Assembly (NCBI GenBank): GCA_945891505.1
Contig: CAMDDL010000001.1
Coordinates: 62,001-126,000 of the forward strand
DNA: 64,000 nucleotides
Reading direction: 5' to 3'
From: Maricaulis salignorans
GTDB lineage: Bacteria > Pseudomonadota > Alphaproteobacteria > Caulobacterales > Aquidulcibacteraceae
Both the position numbers and the translations under genes were made by a program. Shown here one piece after another: positions 29,072 to 38,249 of the stretch. Every line of letters begins with the position of its first letter. The first letter of the stretch is position 1. The notes beneath the pieces were generated by a model. That model had not been told where the DNA came from. It saw only the letters and a program-made list of their open reading frames with translations, and searched no databases.

Positions 29072-29390
29072 GTTCAGTCTCCAATCAAAGGCACCAAGGC
29101 CAAGCGCTTGGGGCGATGTCACCTTTTTAACGGGGGCGATCTGAACGACCTGTGAGGCGGTCATTTCACTTCCGTTCATGTTTGGCAAAACATACGAGAC
29201 GTGAAAAGAGGCAGTACTTGGTTGCCTTTGCAGACCTAGAAGCATCTAGCGTTATGTTTCAAAATCCAAGTGCCGAGAACGTCTGTGGTCTATCCCTTCA
29301 AAGGAACTCTTGGATAGAATGACGAAAAGGAAACAAAAAAGGCCGCGCTGTAAACACCGCGACCTTGCTGATTGTCTGGTAAAATTTGAT
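29072..29390. other. Gap between the two crystallin-like genes
   Basis: The 319 bases hold the upstream region of the first crystallin-like gene and the terminator of the second. A perfect 12-bp palindrome CCAAGCGCTTGG lies at 29100-29111, 29 bases before the ATG and probably in the untranslated leader. I see no gene here. Confidence 0.55.
29335..29366 (-). terminator. Intrinsic terminator of the second crystallin-like gene
   Basis: On the minus strand AAGGTCGCG and CGCGGCCTT pair with one T-G wobble around a ten-base loop and run into TTTTTT. It starts about 25 bases past the stop codon. Confidence 0.75.
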
Positions 29391-29984
29391 TTAGCGACGG
29401 CACAAGACGTCTTCGAGATAACCGTTCCGGTCCTGCCCCGCATGGACCGCCCCGTTCAAGCCTTGTGATCGGCAAAACTGGTTGCCATCCATCCGCGTTA
29501 ACGCACCCCCCAAATTGATCGAGCCCGGAAAGAAAACTGTCGCGCGGCCAGGTGTGGACTGTCCTGAGTATCGGGGCGGATTGCCATAGCCGCCGTTGTA
29601 GTCTGGTCTAGAGTTGGCTTGGCCATCGCGTCCAACGTAACGGATTGAGGAAATGCGTCCGCGAAATGACCGCAGATCGGTGATCGCGCTATTATAGGTC
29701 CGGCATCGCGAACTATAGTTGGGATCAAGACAAACCTCCCACTCCCCGCGCGCGACGAGGCTATTGCTGACTTCGTTGAAATTCAGATCGCGCAGATTTG
29801 GGGTGTCGGATGTAATGGTTACGGACTGACCTTTGTAGTCCAAGCCAGCAAACAAGGTAATGGACGGGTACCCTTGATTATAGCCTTGCCCATTTGCTGG
29901 TTGGACGGCAGCTAGAACGGTTACGGCCGCTAGTGTGGCCATGGCCGCTTTAGTTGCGCGGGTGCTAGCAAACATTCTTCTCAT
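29391..29984 (-). CDS. Secreted beta/gamma-crystallin-like protein, paralogue
   Basis: A 197-residue exported protein built like its neighbour. A signal peptide (ATKAAMATLAAVTVLAAVQPANG) precedes a crystallin-type domain (SITLFAGLDYKGQSVTITSD, LVARGEWEVCLDPNYSSRCRTY, ISSIRYVGRDG). A short tyrosine- and asparagine-rich linker leads to the same C-terminal segment GRATVFFPGSI..NQFCRSQG..GYLEDVLCRR. AGGAG lies seven bases before the ATG. The pair has diverged mainly in signal peptide and linker. Four cysteines are at conserved places in both, two per domain, which could form disulfides outside the cytoplasm. It has its own terminator, so the two genes are probably separate transcripts. Confidence 0.82.
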   Translation of the reverse strand: MRRMFASTRATKAAMATLAAVTVLAAVQPANGQGYNQGYPSITLFAGLDYKGQSVTITSDTPNLRDLNFNEVSNSLVARGEWEVCLDPNYSSRCRTYNSAITDLRSFRGRISSIRYVGRDGQANSRPDYNGGYGNPPRYSGQSTPGRATVFFPGSINLGGALTRMDGNQFCRSQGLNGAVHAGQDRNGYLEDVLCRR

Positions 29985-30167
29985 GGAAACACTCCTATAG
30001 TTGGTTCCTTGACGAAGTAGCCTGAACCAAAAACGTGATGATACTATGTAAGTCAGAAGCGCCTTTAAAGACCCTTACAATCGGGTTGTCACTTTCCTGA
30101 AGTTTCAATACCGTTAGCGGCAATCGAATCCTTGAGGTTTGGCGCTGGCTACCCCTCTTATTCTGAC

Positions 30168-31976
30168 CTAATAAGCCAAGGCCACACCATCCTTGCGGCT
30201 TTCAGTGGCTGCTTCATAAGCCCCTGTTTTCGGGTCGCGTTTGATCGCTTGATAACCACCAAAATCGCCATCGGCCCCGATCAACGTCCAGCCTTTTTGG
30301 GCAAGGCCCGCGCGGGCTGTTTCTGTATGACCAGATTCTAGGGCGACCCGGCCAAGCCCGGGCTTGCAACCACCTTCAGGCTCACAGCCACCCTCATGCC
30401 GCCAGCGAGGCGCGTCACCTGCCAATTGGGCGTCCAAGCCATAGTCAATCATATTGATCACGATTTGCGATTGGCCTTGCGGCTGCATGGCCCCACCCAT
30501 TACGCCAAAGGCCATAAAAGCTTGATTATCCTTGGTGACAAACCCCGGAATAATCGTGTGGAAGGGTCGTTTGCCGGGGGCATAGACGTTGGGCAGGGCT
30601 GGATCGAGCGCAAAGGCTTCACCCCGGTTCTGAAACATAAAGCCCAAGCCATCGGCGACAAGGCCAGAGCCCATGCCCCGGTAGTTGGATTGTATCAGCG
30701 CGACCATCATGCCGCTGGAATCAGAGGTAACAAGGAATGTTGTGTCGCCTTTTTCAAACTGGCTCGGATCACCTGCGGCTACCTCGACCTTGGCTTTGCT
30801 GGGGTCAATTAGGGCTGCGCGGCCTTTTAGATAGGCTGCCGCGATCAGGCCTTTGGTCGGCACATTAGCAAATGCCGGGTCGGCTAAAAACTTCGCGCGA
30901 TCTTCAAACGCAAGCCGCTTGGCCTCAATCTGCAAATGAAGGCTTTCAGCGGTACCAAATCCAGCCCCTGCCAAATCAAACTGATTGAGGATGCCCAGCA
31001 TTTGCAAGGTCGTAACACCTTGGCTGTTGGGCGGTAATTGCCACACGTCATAGCCACGGTAGTTGACCGAGATCGGCTCCACCCATTCACTTTTGTGCGC
31101 CGCCAGATCGCTCGCCCGCAGGGGGCCGCCAATGCGGCGCATATAGGATTCCATTGTTTGGGCGATTGGACCTTTATAAAACGCGTCTCGTCCACCCCGC
31201 GCAATGAGGTTGAGGGTTTTTGCTAGGTCTGGATTTTTAAACACTTCGCCAGCTTTGACGCTGCCATTGGCGAAGTAGGTTTTGCGGGCGTTCTCAAACT
31301 CTTCAACTTCACCCGCCTTGGCGCGCTCATCGAGGCGCTTGAGATTGTTTGCCATATAGTAGGCAATTACGGGCGGGACGGGGGTGCCAGCTTCTGCATA
31401 GGCAATGGTTGGGGCCAAGACCTTGGCCATCGGCAGTTTACCAAACCGGCTGTGCATTGAAAACCAAGCATCGACGGTACCCGGAACGGTAACGGTCACG
31501 CTACCAAATGACGGTCTGCTGCCGGGAACTCTGGTTTTGATCTTGGCTTCGCGCGCGGCACGATCAGCAAGGCTCATACCCAAGGGCGCGCGGCCTGAAC
31601 CATTGATGCCAGAGAGCTTTTGCGTCTTGGGGTCCCAGATCAGCGCGAAGAGGTCGCCGCCAATGCCGTTGCCAGTTGGCTCCAACAGACCCAAGGCTGC
31701 GTTGGCGGCAATCGCTGCGTCTACCGCCGTCCCGCCTTGCTTGAGTGTGTCGATAGCGATTTGGGTTGCAATCGGGTGGGCAGTGGCCGCCGCACCATTC
31801 ATCCCATAGGCTGGGCTTCGGGTGGCAAAGGCTGGCCCTGCAATGCGGTCGCCTGGACGGACAATACCCGCGCTCTGAGTAGTTTGGGCTTGGGCAGTTT
31901 GAAGGGGCGCGAGTGCAAGGCTGCCAGCCAAAGCGCAAGAGCTAATTTTCTGCCAGAAATGAGTTAAAATGCGCAT
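30168..31976 (-). CDS. ggt: Gamma-glutamyltransferase (exported)
   Basis: Gamma-glutamyltransferase cleaves glutathione and other gamma-glutamyl compounds in the periplasm. The 602-residue precursor has a signal peptide (SCALAGSLALAPLQTAQAQ). The conserved N-terminal block AYGMNGAAATAHPIATQIA and ALGLLEPTGNGIGGDLFALI follow. The probable autocleavage Thr is in EKGDTTFLVTSD at about residue 400, which becomes the nucleophile of the small subunit. The glycine loop FGVMGGAMQPQGQSQIV follows. The small-subunit residues differ somewhat from the E. coli enzyme, as in many environmental homologues, so a related acylase activity cannot be excluded. It is divergent from the M16 peptidase across 113 bases. 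Confidence 0.93.
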   Translation of the reverse strand: MRILTHFWQKISSCALAGSLALAPLQTAQAQTTQSAGIVRPGDRIAGPAFATRSPAYGMNGAAATAHPIATQIAIDTLKQGGTAVDAAIAANAALGLLEPTGNGIGGDLFALIWDPKTQKLSGINGSGRAPLGMSLADRAAREAKIKTRVPGSRPSFGSVTVTVPGTVDAWFSMHSRFGKLPMAKVLAPTIAYAEAGTPVPPVIAYYMANNLKRLDERAKAGEVEEFENARKTYFANGSVKAGEVFKNPDLAKTLNLIARGGRDAFYKGPIAQTMESYMRRIGGPLRASDLAAHKSEWVEPISVNYRGYDVWQLPPNSQGVTTLQMLGILNQFDLAGAGFGTAESLHLQIEAKRLAFEDRAKFLADPAFANVPTKGLIAAAYLKGRAALIDPSKAKVEVAAGDPSQFEKGDTTFLVTSDSSGMMVALIQSNYRGMGSGLVADGLGFMFQNRGEAFALDPALPNVYAPGKRPFHTIIPGFVTKDNQAFMAFGVMGGAMQPQGQSQIVINMIDYGLDAQLAGDAPRWRHEGGCEPEGGCKPGLGRVALESGHTETARAGLAQKGWTLIGADGDFGGYQAIKRDPKTGAYEAATESRKDGVALAY

Positions 31977-32089
31977 GCGCCTAGACCCCCTAAGTCGTTG
32001 TTGAACGCACTGTAAACAAGATTGTGATCGTCGTCATCTAGCGCGTCTCCCACCTTGGCAAAGGGCTTAACCTGTGGTTGGATCGACCC

Positions 32090-35035
32090 ATGATTAAACA
32101 TTTCATTGTTCGCACCGCTTCGCTTTTTTGTCTTTCATTTTTGATCGCTTTGCCCGCTTTACCTCAACAGGTAGAAGCGCAAGCCATCAGCCAGACCCGC
32201 CCGATTGCGGTCACGCCACCCGGAGCGGTTTGGCCTTGGGAAGGCTCTGACCTTAAGCCCAGTAAGGATGTGATCTATGGCGTGTTGCCCAATGGGATGC
32301 GCTACGCAATCCGGCCCAACAAATTGCCGGAAAAACAGGTCTCTCTGCGCTTTCGCATTGAAGCGGGCTCAAAGTACGAGCGCGATGATCAACGTGGCTT
32401 TGCCCATTTCATTGAGCACATGGCCTTTAACGGCTCCACCAATATTCCTGAAGGCGAACTAACCAAAACGATGGAGCGCTTGGGTGCAAGCTTTGGCAGC
32501 CACGTTAATGCGCATGTGAACCTTGAAGAGACGATGTACAAGCTGGATATCCCCAGTGCTGACGGCGGCCGCTTGGATACCGCTCTATCGATCTTCCGCG
32601 AGACGGCCGACCGCCTGTTGTTGAAAGACGATGCAATCAAGCGGGAAATCGGTGTGGTCATCTCAGAGATGAATGACGGCGATGGGCCGGGGCGGCGGAT
32701 TGGGCGTCAGGTTGGGCAATTTTTGCGTCCGAATGATATCTCCACGCTCCGCGAACCGATTGGCAAAAAGGAAATTGTAGAGTCAGCAACAGCCGCCAAA
32801 GTGCGCGAATTCTATGAAACCTGGTATCGCCCAGAGCGCACGATTTTGGTCATCACGGGTGATGTGGATGTAGAAGCCACCAAGGCCCTCATTGCCGCAA
32901 AGTTTTCGGATTGGAAGCCGAAGACGGCAAAGGCACCATCTGACCCAGACAACGGATATTGGACTAAAGAGCCTATTCGGGCAAAGATTATCGTTGAACC
33001 AGAGCAACCCATCGTTGTCATGGCAACGCTTACCCGTCCCGATGAGACTGACTATGGTGATCTGGACACAAGCGAAAAACGCAAATGGTCATTCTTGCAG
33101 TCCATCGCTGAGGGTGTTTTCCAACGGCGGCTTGCGCGCCTACAGCTCGTCGATAACCCGCCGACTCTTGGCGTATTTTATCAAAACTCCGTTGCTGAAA
33201 ACGGCCTAACTGCCTCACTCACCGTCATGCCGCGCGAAGATGCCTGGCAAGAAGCATTGAAAACAGTTGTTATTGAAATGCGGCAAGCTGTGACAACGGG
33301 CTTTACCCCATCAGAACTTGAAGAAGAACTCAAGGAAGGCCGGTTGCGTCTTGAGCGCGCTATAAAAGAAGAACCTACGCGCAGGACGACGGGGATATCT
33401 GGCTCGTTGATCGGTGCACTTGCCTCAGATGCCGTAACAGTTAGTCCGCAGGACAATTTAGCCAACTTTGATCGATGGATCGCGGAAATTACGCCAGAAG
33501 CAGTAAATCGTTCTTTTGCAACTTGGTGGCAGGGAACTGAGCCATCGTTGGTTATGTTGAGTAAGAAGCCAGTGGAAGGTGGCGAGGCAGCGGTAGTTGA
33601 TGCGTGGAAAGCCGCCATGGCCGCACCATTGCCAACACGCGAAGTTGTCAAGAAAGCCGAATTCAAGCCGCTCAATCTTGGGCCTTCGGGAAAGGTCAAG
33701 AAAGTCGAAGAGCTTACTTATCCCAAAGCCAAAGTGGTGACTTTTGAGAACGGCGTGCGCCTATCTTTCATGCATACCGATTACACCAAAGACCGTGCCA
33801 ACATCCGCGTTGGCATTAACTCGGGGTATTTAGCTTTCCCGCAGGACGATCCTCATTGGTCCGGATTTGCTGATGCGGCGTGGGGCGGCGATGGTGTTGG
33901 CGATTTGACGCTGGATCAATCCATCAGCGTTTTTGCTGGCCGGTCGACGACACTGGCGTCGGTTCGGGTCGATCCTGACACGCTAGAAATGTACGCAAGC
34001 CCTGCGATTGCAGATTTGCCTGAGCAATTTCAGGTTATGTTGAGCCAAGTTGTCGAGCCGCGTATGGGCCCTCGGCCGGCGCGTTTGGCGCGAGACGCTC
34101 TGAAAACAAGTTGGGACTCTTACAATCAGACTGCATCGGGCGTATTCGGGTTCTTCGGGGCAACCTATTTCGAGACCGGTAATCCCGCTTATGATGAACC
34201 AAGTTTGCAGCGCTATCTTTCGAGCGATGATGAAAAGGGCAAGGCGTATCTTAAGCGCTTACGGGAAGAAGGCACCATCCATGTTGTCGTCGTCGGCGAT
34301 GCTGAGTTTGATTCAGTCGTTGCTTCGGTGGCGAAAACTTTTGGAACCTTGCCAAAGCGGGCCGGATTGCCTCTGAATACCGCCCAATTAGCAACGATCC
34401 GATCAATGCCAACAGGCCAGCCTGCTCGAGTCCTGACGCATAAGGGGCCAGTTGAACAAGCCATCGTTCATGTATCTTGGCGAACCAAAGGCGGCATTGA
34501 TCCAATCGAAGCGGAACGATTTTATGTTCTGGCCAGTATTCTCCAATTACGTTTGACCGAAAAAGTACGCGAGGCTGCTGGCCAATCCTATTCACCTGAT
34601 GGAGGCTGGACATTTTCAAACTTCGCCGATCTTGGCCGTTTTTACGCACACGCGTCTGTCACCCCTGCTCAGGTCAAGCCGGTAGAGGTCATAATTGACG
34701 GAATCGCCGCTGATTTAGTGAAAAATGGAGTCACCCAAGATGAGCTTACTCGGGTGATCGAACCGGCCGTCAAGGGTCGAGCCCGCACACGCCAGAGCAA
34801 CAGCTTCTGGTCTTTCATTTTGTTTGAACTTGATGTCCCCAAGTTGCCCGGTTCACAAAGCGGCTTTGCCTTAGATCGCGAAGCGCAAACTGAAGCCCGC
34901 CTTCAGGCCATAACACCCGCGCAATTGCACGAGATCGCCAAGCGTTATCTGTTGCCGCAAAACACAATCCGCATTCAAGTCTTGCCGGAAATGCCAGCGA
35001 AGCCTGACACGAAGGTCGCGCCGACCAAACCTTGA
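32090..35035 (+). CDS. Exported M16 family zinc metallopeptidase
   Basis: A 981-residue peptidase of the insulinase/pitrilysin family with a signal peptide (MIKHFIVRTASLFCLSFLIALPALPQQVEA). The inverted zinc motif HxxEH is present in GFAHFIEHMAFNGS at about residue 110, and the third ligand Glu is in GVVISEMNDGDG. A second, inactive M16-type half follows from about residue 540 (TFENGVRLSFMHTDYTKDRAN), so both halves lie in one chain as in PqqL-type enzymes. The ATG at 32090 is preferred over a TTG four codons earlier because it begins the signal peptide. It probably degrades peptides in the periplasm, perhaps together with the nearby S9 peptidase and gamma-glutamyltransferase. Confidence 0.93.
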   Translation: MIKHFIVRTASLFCLSFLIALPALPQQVEAQAISQTRPIAVTPPGAVWPWEGSDLKPSKDVIYGVLPNGMRYAIRPNKLPEKQVSLRFRIEAGSKYERDDQRGFAHFIEHMAFNGSTNIPEGELTKTMERLGASFGSHVNAHVNLEETMYKLDIPSADGGRLDTALSIFRETADRLLLKDDAIKREIGVVISEMNDGDGPGRRIGRQVGQFLRPNDISTLREPIGKKEIVESATAAKVREFYETWYRPERTILVITGDVDVEATKALIAAKFSDWKPKTAKAPSDPDNGYWTKEPIRAKIIVEPEQPIVVMATLTRPDETDYGDLDTSEKRKWSFLQSIAEGVFQRRLARLQLVDNPPTLGVFYQNSVAENGLTASLTVMPREDAWQEALKTVVIEMRQAVTTGFTPSELEEELKEGRLRLERAIKEEPTRRTTGISGSLIGALASDAVTVSPQDNLANFDRWIAEITPEAVNRSFATWWQGTEPSLVMLSKKPVEGGEAAVVDAWKAAMAAPLPTREVVKKAEFKPLNLGPSGKVKKVEELTYPKAKVVTFENGVRLSFMHTDYTKDRANIRVGINSGYLAFPQDDPHWSGFADAAWGGDGVGDLTLDQSISVFAGRSTTLASVRVDPDTLEMYASPAIADLPEQFQVMLSQVVEPRMGPRPARLARDALKTSWDSYNQTASGVFGFFGATYFETGNPAYDEPSLQRYLSSDDEKGKAYLKRLREEGTIHVVVVGDAEFDSVVASVAKTFGTLPKRAGLPLNTAQLATIRSMPTGQPARVLTHKGPVEQAIVHVSWRTKGGIDPIEAERFYVLASILQLRLTEKVREAAGQSYSPDGGWTFSNFADLGRFYAHASVTPAQVKPVEVIIDGIAADLVKNGVTQDELTRVIEPAVKGRARTRQSNSFWSFILFELDVPKLPGSQSGFALDREAQTEARLQAITPAQLHEIAKRYLLPQNTIRIQVLPEMPAKPDTKVAPTKP

Positions 35036-35110
35036 GGCGACAGATAGGCTTGATTTGCTGATCTGGCAGGCGTAGCGGCCTAGCTAAGGCAGAAACGAGG
35101 GCGAAGCGGC

Positions 35111-35683
35111 GTGGGTGGGGCTGAGAGGGTGATTGGACTTGCAGGGCTAGGTGAGGGGGGCGTTCTGAGCCGACGAACCTTGCTGAGTGGCGCAGCCTTT
35201 GCCCTCGCCAGCCTCACGGGCAAAGCTCAGGCCCGCCCCAATTCTCGTCAAGCTGGACCAGATAACGCCCGACTGAAATCGGTATTCGACCGCATCTGGC
35301 GCGTGCAAGGCTTGCCGCTGCACGAACTAAAGCTGGAGTTGATCGATACTGAAGCCTTGCGTGCCGACGTGTCCTTAACTGGCAGGGTTAGGATGACCAC
35401 CAGCTTTGTCGCCACGTGTGAGACTGACGCGCAAGTTGCGGCTTGGTTCTGCCAGCGCCTTGTTGCTTTGAGGACCAAAACCGAAGGCGTAGCGCTGGAC
35501 CGCGCGGCATTGGCGACCGTGCTTGCCGCAGGATATGACCCGCGGCAGGCGTTGATCCTTTGGACTCGCTGGACAAATTCCCAAAAGTTGCGAAATTCCA
35601 GCCGCTTTAAAGACCTGCCTATCACGCCTCATCGTCTGGAAATCCTCCGAGTACAGATCAAAAAATTGGGCTATCTGATCTAG
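35111..35683 (+). CDS. Exported protein resembling an M48 peptidase without HExxH
   Basis: A 190-residue protein with a probable twin-arginine signal (LSRRTLLSGAAFALASLTGKAQA). Its second half resembles the end of M48-type zinc peptidases: LAAGYDPRQALILWTRW matches their conserved AGYDPRAA..W block, and PITPHRLEILRVQIKKLG matches the segment with HP..ERI. Where those enzymes carry HExxH, this protein has ETDAQVAAWFCQRLVALRTK, with no zinc ligands. I therefore suspect a catalytically dead relative. The start is GTG with GAGGG nine bases upstream. It lies 75 bases after the M16 gene on the same strand. Confidence 0.55.
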   Translation: MGGAERVIGLAGLGEGGVLSRRTLLSGAAFALASLTGKAQARPNSRQAGPDNARLKSVFDRIWRVQGLPLHELKLELIDTEALRADVSLTGRVRMTTSFVATCETDAQVAAWFCQRLVALRTKTEGVALDRAALATVLAAGYDPRQALILWTRWTNSQKLRNSSRFKDLPITPHRLEILRVQIKKLGYLI

Positions 35684-35770
35684 CGCAAGCTGAAGCAAAA
35701 CATGGATTTGAACACTAGGGGACTTGAAGAAAAAGGGCGGACAGTATATCTCCCGCCCCCTCGCATGTGT

Positions 35771-35847
35771 GCCGTGGTAGCTCAGTTGGTTAGAGCGCCA
35801 GATTGTGGCTCTGGAGGTCAGCGGTTCAATTCCACTTCACGGTACCA
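35771..35847 (+). tRNA. tRNA-His (anticodon GTG)
   Basis: The 77 bases fold as a tRNA: acceptor GCCGTGG/TCACGGT, D-arm GCTC..GAGC, anticodon stem CCAGA/TCTGG around TTGTGGC with anticodon GTG, variable loop AGGTC, and T-loop TTCAATT, with an encoded CCA. The discriminator base is A and the base before position 1 is T, so the usual G-1:C73 identity pair of tRNA-His is absent, as in some alphaproteobacteria. The acceptor ends in a G-T wobble, and the T-stem (AGCGG/CCACT) has one C-A mismatch. Confidence 0.95.
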
Positions 35848-35947
35848 TGCGAGTTTTGCCTTTCGGCCTTTCGAGGCCCCAGATGGCCCTTTCGATATTT
35901 CATTCTTTGGCTGAGGGTTGAGCCTTCCCCATGACGCAGCCGATCCA

Positions 35948-37012
35948 ATGACCTTGCCGCGCCATCCTTCCATTATGATCGTGGGTGCAGGACCAGTCGG
36001 TCTATGCACGGGTATCGCGCTACTCAAGGACGGCCATCGGGTTGCACTTGTTGATTCTGGTGCACATGGCGCGGGTTGGGCTTCTGGCGGCATGCTGGCT
36101 CCACTTTATGAAATGGCCGCAGACCCAACTTGCCCTGACCCCTATGTCCAGTTCGCCCTGAAAAGCGCGGAACTTTGGCAAGTGTTGGCGCAGACCTGCG
36201 CCGTCGACCTACAATCACCCAGCTTATTCTTAGCGCGCACCCAAGAGGAGGTAGAAGTCCTGTTGGGTCTCCAGCAGCGCGCCAATAGGCTAGGCTTGGA
36301 GGTTGCAACTGTTCCTGTTCCTGCGGGGCTAAGGGCGCAGGCAGCCTTTCAAGCGCCAAGTGAGCGCTCGCTCGACCCTCGCGCGGCTCTCAAGAGCTTG
36401 ATGAACCAGTTTCAGTCGCTTGGTGGTGACCTTCTAGTCGGCCAAGCTAATGCCATCAGCCCGCATCGGCTCGGTCTGTTAGATGGTCGGACCCTTGAAG
36501 CTGAAACGATTGTCTTGGCCCATGGCTTTAATGCGACAAGCTTTCGCCAGTCAGTTCCGACGTTGAAGGCTTTAAGGCCGGTCAAAGGGCAGATGGCGCG
36601 TGTGGCACATCCAGAATTGGCAAGCCCGATTGTGCGCGCCGGTCGGATCTATGTGTTGTCCCGCAGCGGTGGCCTCGTGATCGGAGCCACGTCGGATCCG
36701 TTGGCGCCTCCGGCACCAAGCGTCGATGTCGATCCAGTTTTGACGTTGTTGTCCGAAGCAAAGGAGCTTCTTCCGTCATTGGCGACGGCGGCTGTGGTTG
36801 AAGCTTGGGCTGGGCTGCGCCCGGACACGCCAGATCATCTGCCGATGGTGGGCGCGAGTGGTATGGATGGCATTTATCTCGCGACGGGGACCTATCGGAA
36901 TGGCTGGCTGCTGGCACCCGCTATTGGCGCCTATTTAACCGAGCTTATATCTGGCAAAACACTGGATCAGGATTTGATGAACCTCTTTGCACCCGAACGC
37001 TTTTCCAGCTAG
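35948..37012 (+). CDS. FAD-dependent oxidoreductase, glycine oxidase ThiO-like
   Basis: About 354 residues of a D-amino-acid-oxidase-type flavoprotein. The FAD-binding motif is IMIVGAGPVGLCTGIALL near the N-terminus, followed by SGAHGAGWASGGMLAPLYE. The C-terminus has EAWAGLRPDTPDHLPMVG and GTYRNGWLLAPAIGAYL. This arrangement suits ThiO, which makes iminoglycine for the thiazole of thiamine, but no other thi gene is present, so another amine oxidation is possible. The start is uncertain: an in-frame TTG at 35918 lacks a well-placed ribosome site, and the ATG at 35948 keeps a normal length. It begins 100 bases after tRNA-His and ends 46 bases before an acyl-CoA dehydrogenase gene. Confidence 0.82.
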   Translation: MTLPRHPSIMIVGAGPVGLCTGIALLKDGHRVALVDSGAHGAGWASGGMLAPLYEMAADPTCPDPYVQFALKSAELWQVLAQTCAVDLQSPSLFLARTQEEVEVLLGLQQRANRLGLEVATVPVPAGLRAQAAFQAPSERSLDPRAALKSLMNQFQSLGGDLLVGQANAISPHRLGLLDGRTLEAETIVLAHGFNATSFRQSVPTLKALRPVKGQMARVAHPELASPIVRAGRIYVLSRSGGLVIGATSDPLAPPAPSVDVDPVLTLLSEAKELLPSLATAAVVEAWAGLRPDTPDHLPMVGASGMDGIYLATGTYRNGWLLAPAIGAYLTELISGKTLDQDLMNLFAPERFSS

Positions 37013-37058
37013 AAGGCGGGTCGTAAATGTCCGGACAAATGCACGGGAGATGCGTAGA

Positions 37059-38228
37059 ATGAGCGGCTTTGAAATGAGTGAAGAGCACCGTGCTATTGAA
37101 GAAGCTGTCGGCCGCATCTGCGCCAAATACGACGATGCTTTCTGGTCTGAGACCGATGAGACCGGTCGTTTCCCTGAGCCTTTCGTCGCCGATATGGCCG
37201 ATGGTGGTTGGCTGGGCTGCGCCTTTCCAGAAGCTTATGGCGGGGCGGGGCTTGGCCTAGTTGAAGCCGCCCTTGTGATGAAGACAGTCGCCCAGTCTGG
37301 CGCAGGCTTTTCTGGCGCTTCGGCGATCCATCTGAATATTTTCGGCCCAAAGCCGATCGAAAAGTTCGGGACCGAGGAACAAAAACACGCCTTTTTGCCC
37401 AAGCTCATCACTGGTGAGCATAAGATGTGCTTTGCCGTGACCGAGCCCAATGCTGGTCTTGAAACAGCGGCGATTACCACGCGCGCGGTCCGCACCAATG
37501 AAGGCTACACGATTACGGGCCGGAAGATTTGGACCACCAGTGCCCAGCGCGCTGACAAGATCCTGATCTTGGCGCGCACCACGCCCCGCGAGGAAGCCGC
37601 CCGTCCGACCGATGGCCTCAGTCTGTTTTATTGCGATTTTGACCGCACGGCCATTGACGCGAAGCCCATCCCGAAAATGGGCCGCAAAGCGGTTGAATGT
37701 AACATGCTGTTTATCGAGGATTTGAAAGTCCCCCATGACGCCCTGATTGGCGAAGAAGGCAAGGGCTTCAAATATATTCTCTCGGGCCTAAACCCAGAAC
37801 GCGTGTTGTTTGCCGTCGAAGCCGTTGGTCTCGGCCGTGCAGCTCTTTCCCGTGCAGCCCAATATGCCAAGGAACGCGTTGTGTTTGGCCGCCCCATCGG
37901 TATGAACCAAGGCGTGGCCCATCCGCTTGCCAAGTCTTGGTGTGAATTGGAAGCCGCAGAGCTTTTAGCCATGAAGGCCGCCGCACTGTTTGATGCCGGC
38001 CTTGATTGTGGTGCAGAAGCCAATGCCGCCAAATATCTGGGTGCTGAGGCTGGTTATCATGCTTGTGAGGCGGCAGTCTTGGCTCATGGTGGCATGGGCT
38101 ATGCTAAGGAATACCAGGTCGAGCGCATGTTCCGCGAATCAATGATTGCGCGCATCGCACCGGTTTCGCGCGAAATGATTCTAAACTTCGTGGCTGAGAA
38201 GGTCTTGGGGCTTCCAAAATCTTATTGA
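37059..38228 (+). CDS. Acyl-CoA dehydrogenase
   Basis: A 389-residue FAD enzyme that introduces a double bond into an acyl-CoA thioester. The family blocks are present: FPEAYGGAGLGLVEAA, MCFAVTEPNAGLETAAITTRA, ITGRKIWTTSAQRADKILIL, and GGMGYAKEYQVERMFRES. The C-terminal IARIAPVSREMILNFVAEKV replaces the IYEGT-type block that carries the catalytic Glu in medium-chain enzymes, so the base probably sits elsewhere as in some subfamilies. The start is the ATG at 37059, eight bases after GGGAGA; the open frame begins earlier inside the previous gene. No electron-transfer flavoprotein gene is adjacent, and the chain length handled is unknown. Confidence 0.93.
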   Translation: MSGFEMSEEHRAIEEAVGRICAKYDDAFWSETDETGRFPEPFVADMADGGWLGCAFPEAYGGAGLGLVEAALVMKTVAQSGAGFSGASAIHLNIFGPKPIEKFGTEEQKHAFLPKLITGEHKMCFAVTEPNAGLETAAITTRAVRTNEGYTITGRKIWTTSAQRADKILILARTTPREEAARPTDGLSLFYCDFDRTAIDAKPIPKMGRKAVECNMLFIEDLKVPHDALIGEEGKGFKYILSGLNPERVLFAVEAVGLGRAALSRAAQYAKERVVFGRPIGMNQGVAHPLAKSWCELEAAELLAMKAAALFDAGLDCGAEANAAKYLGAEAGYHACEAAVLAHGGMGYAKEYQVERMFRESMIARIAPVSREMILNFVAEKVLGLPKSY

Positions 38229-38249
38229 TTTCTGTGTTTTAGAACTGCG

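Noticed and set aside
35702-35914. 70-codon plus-strand frame reading AQLVRAPDCGSGGQRFNST
   Set aside because: It is the well-known translation artefact of a tRNA gene; the bases are tRNA-His at 35771-35847.
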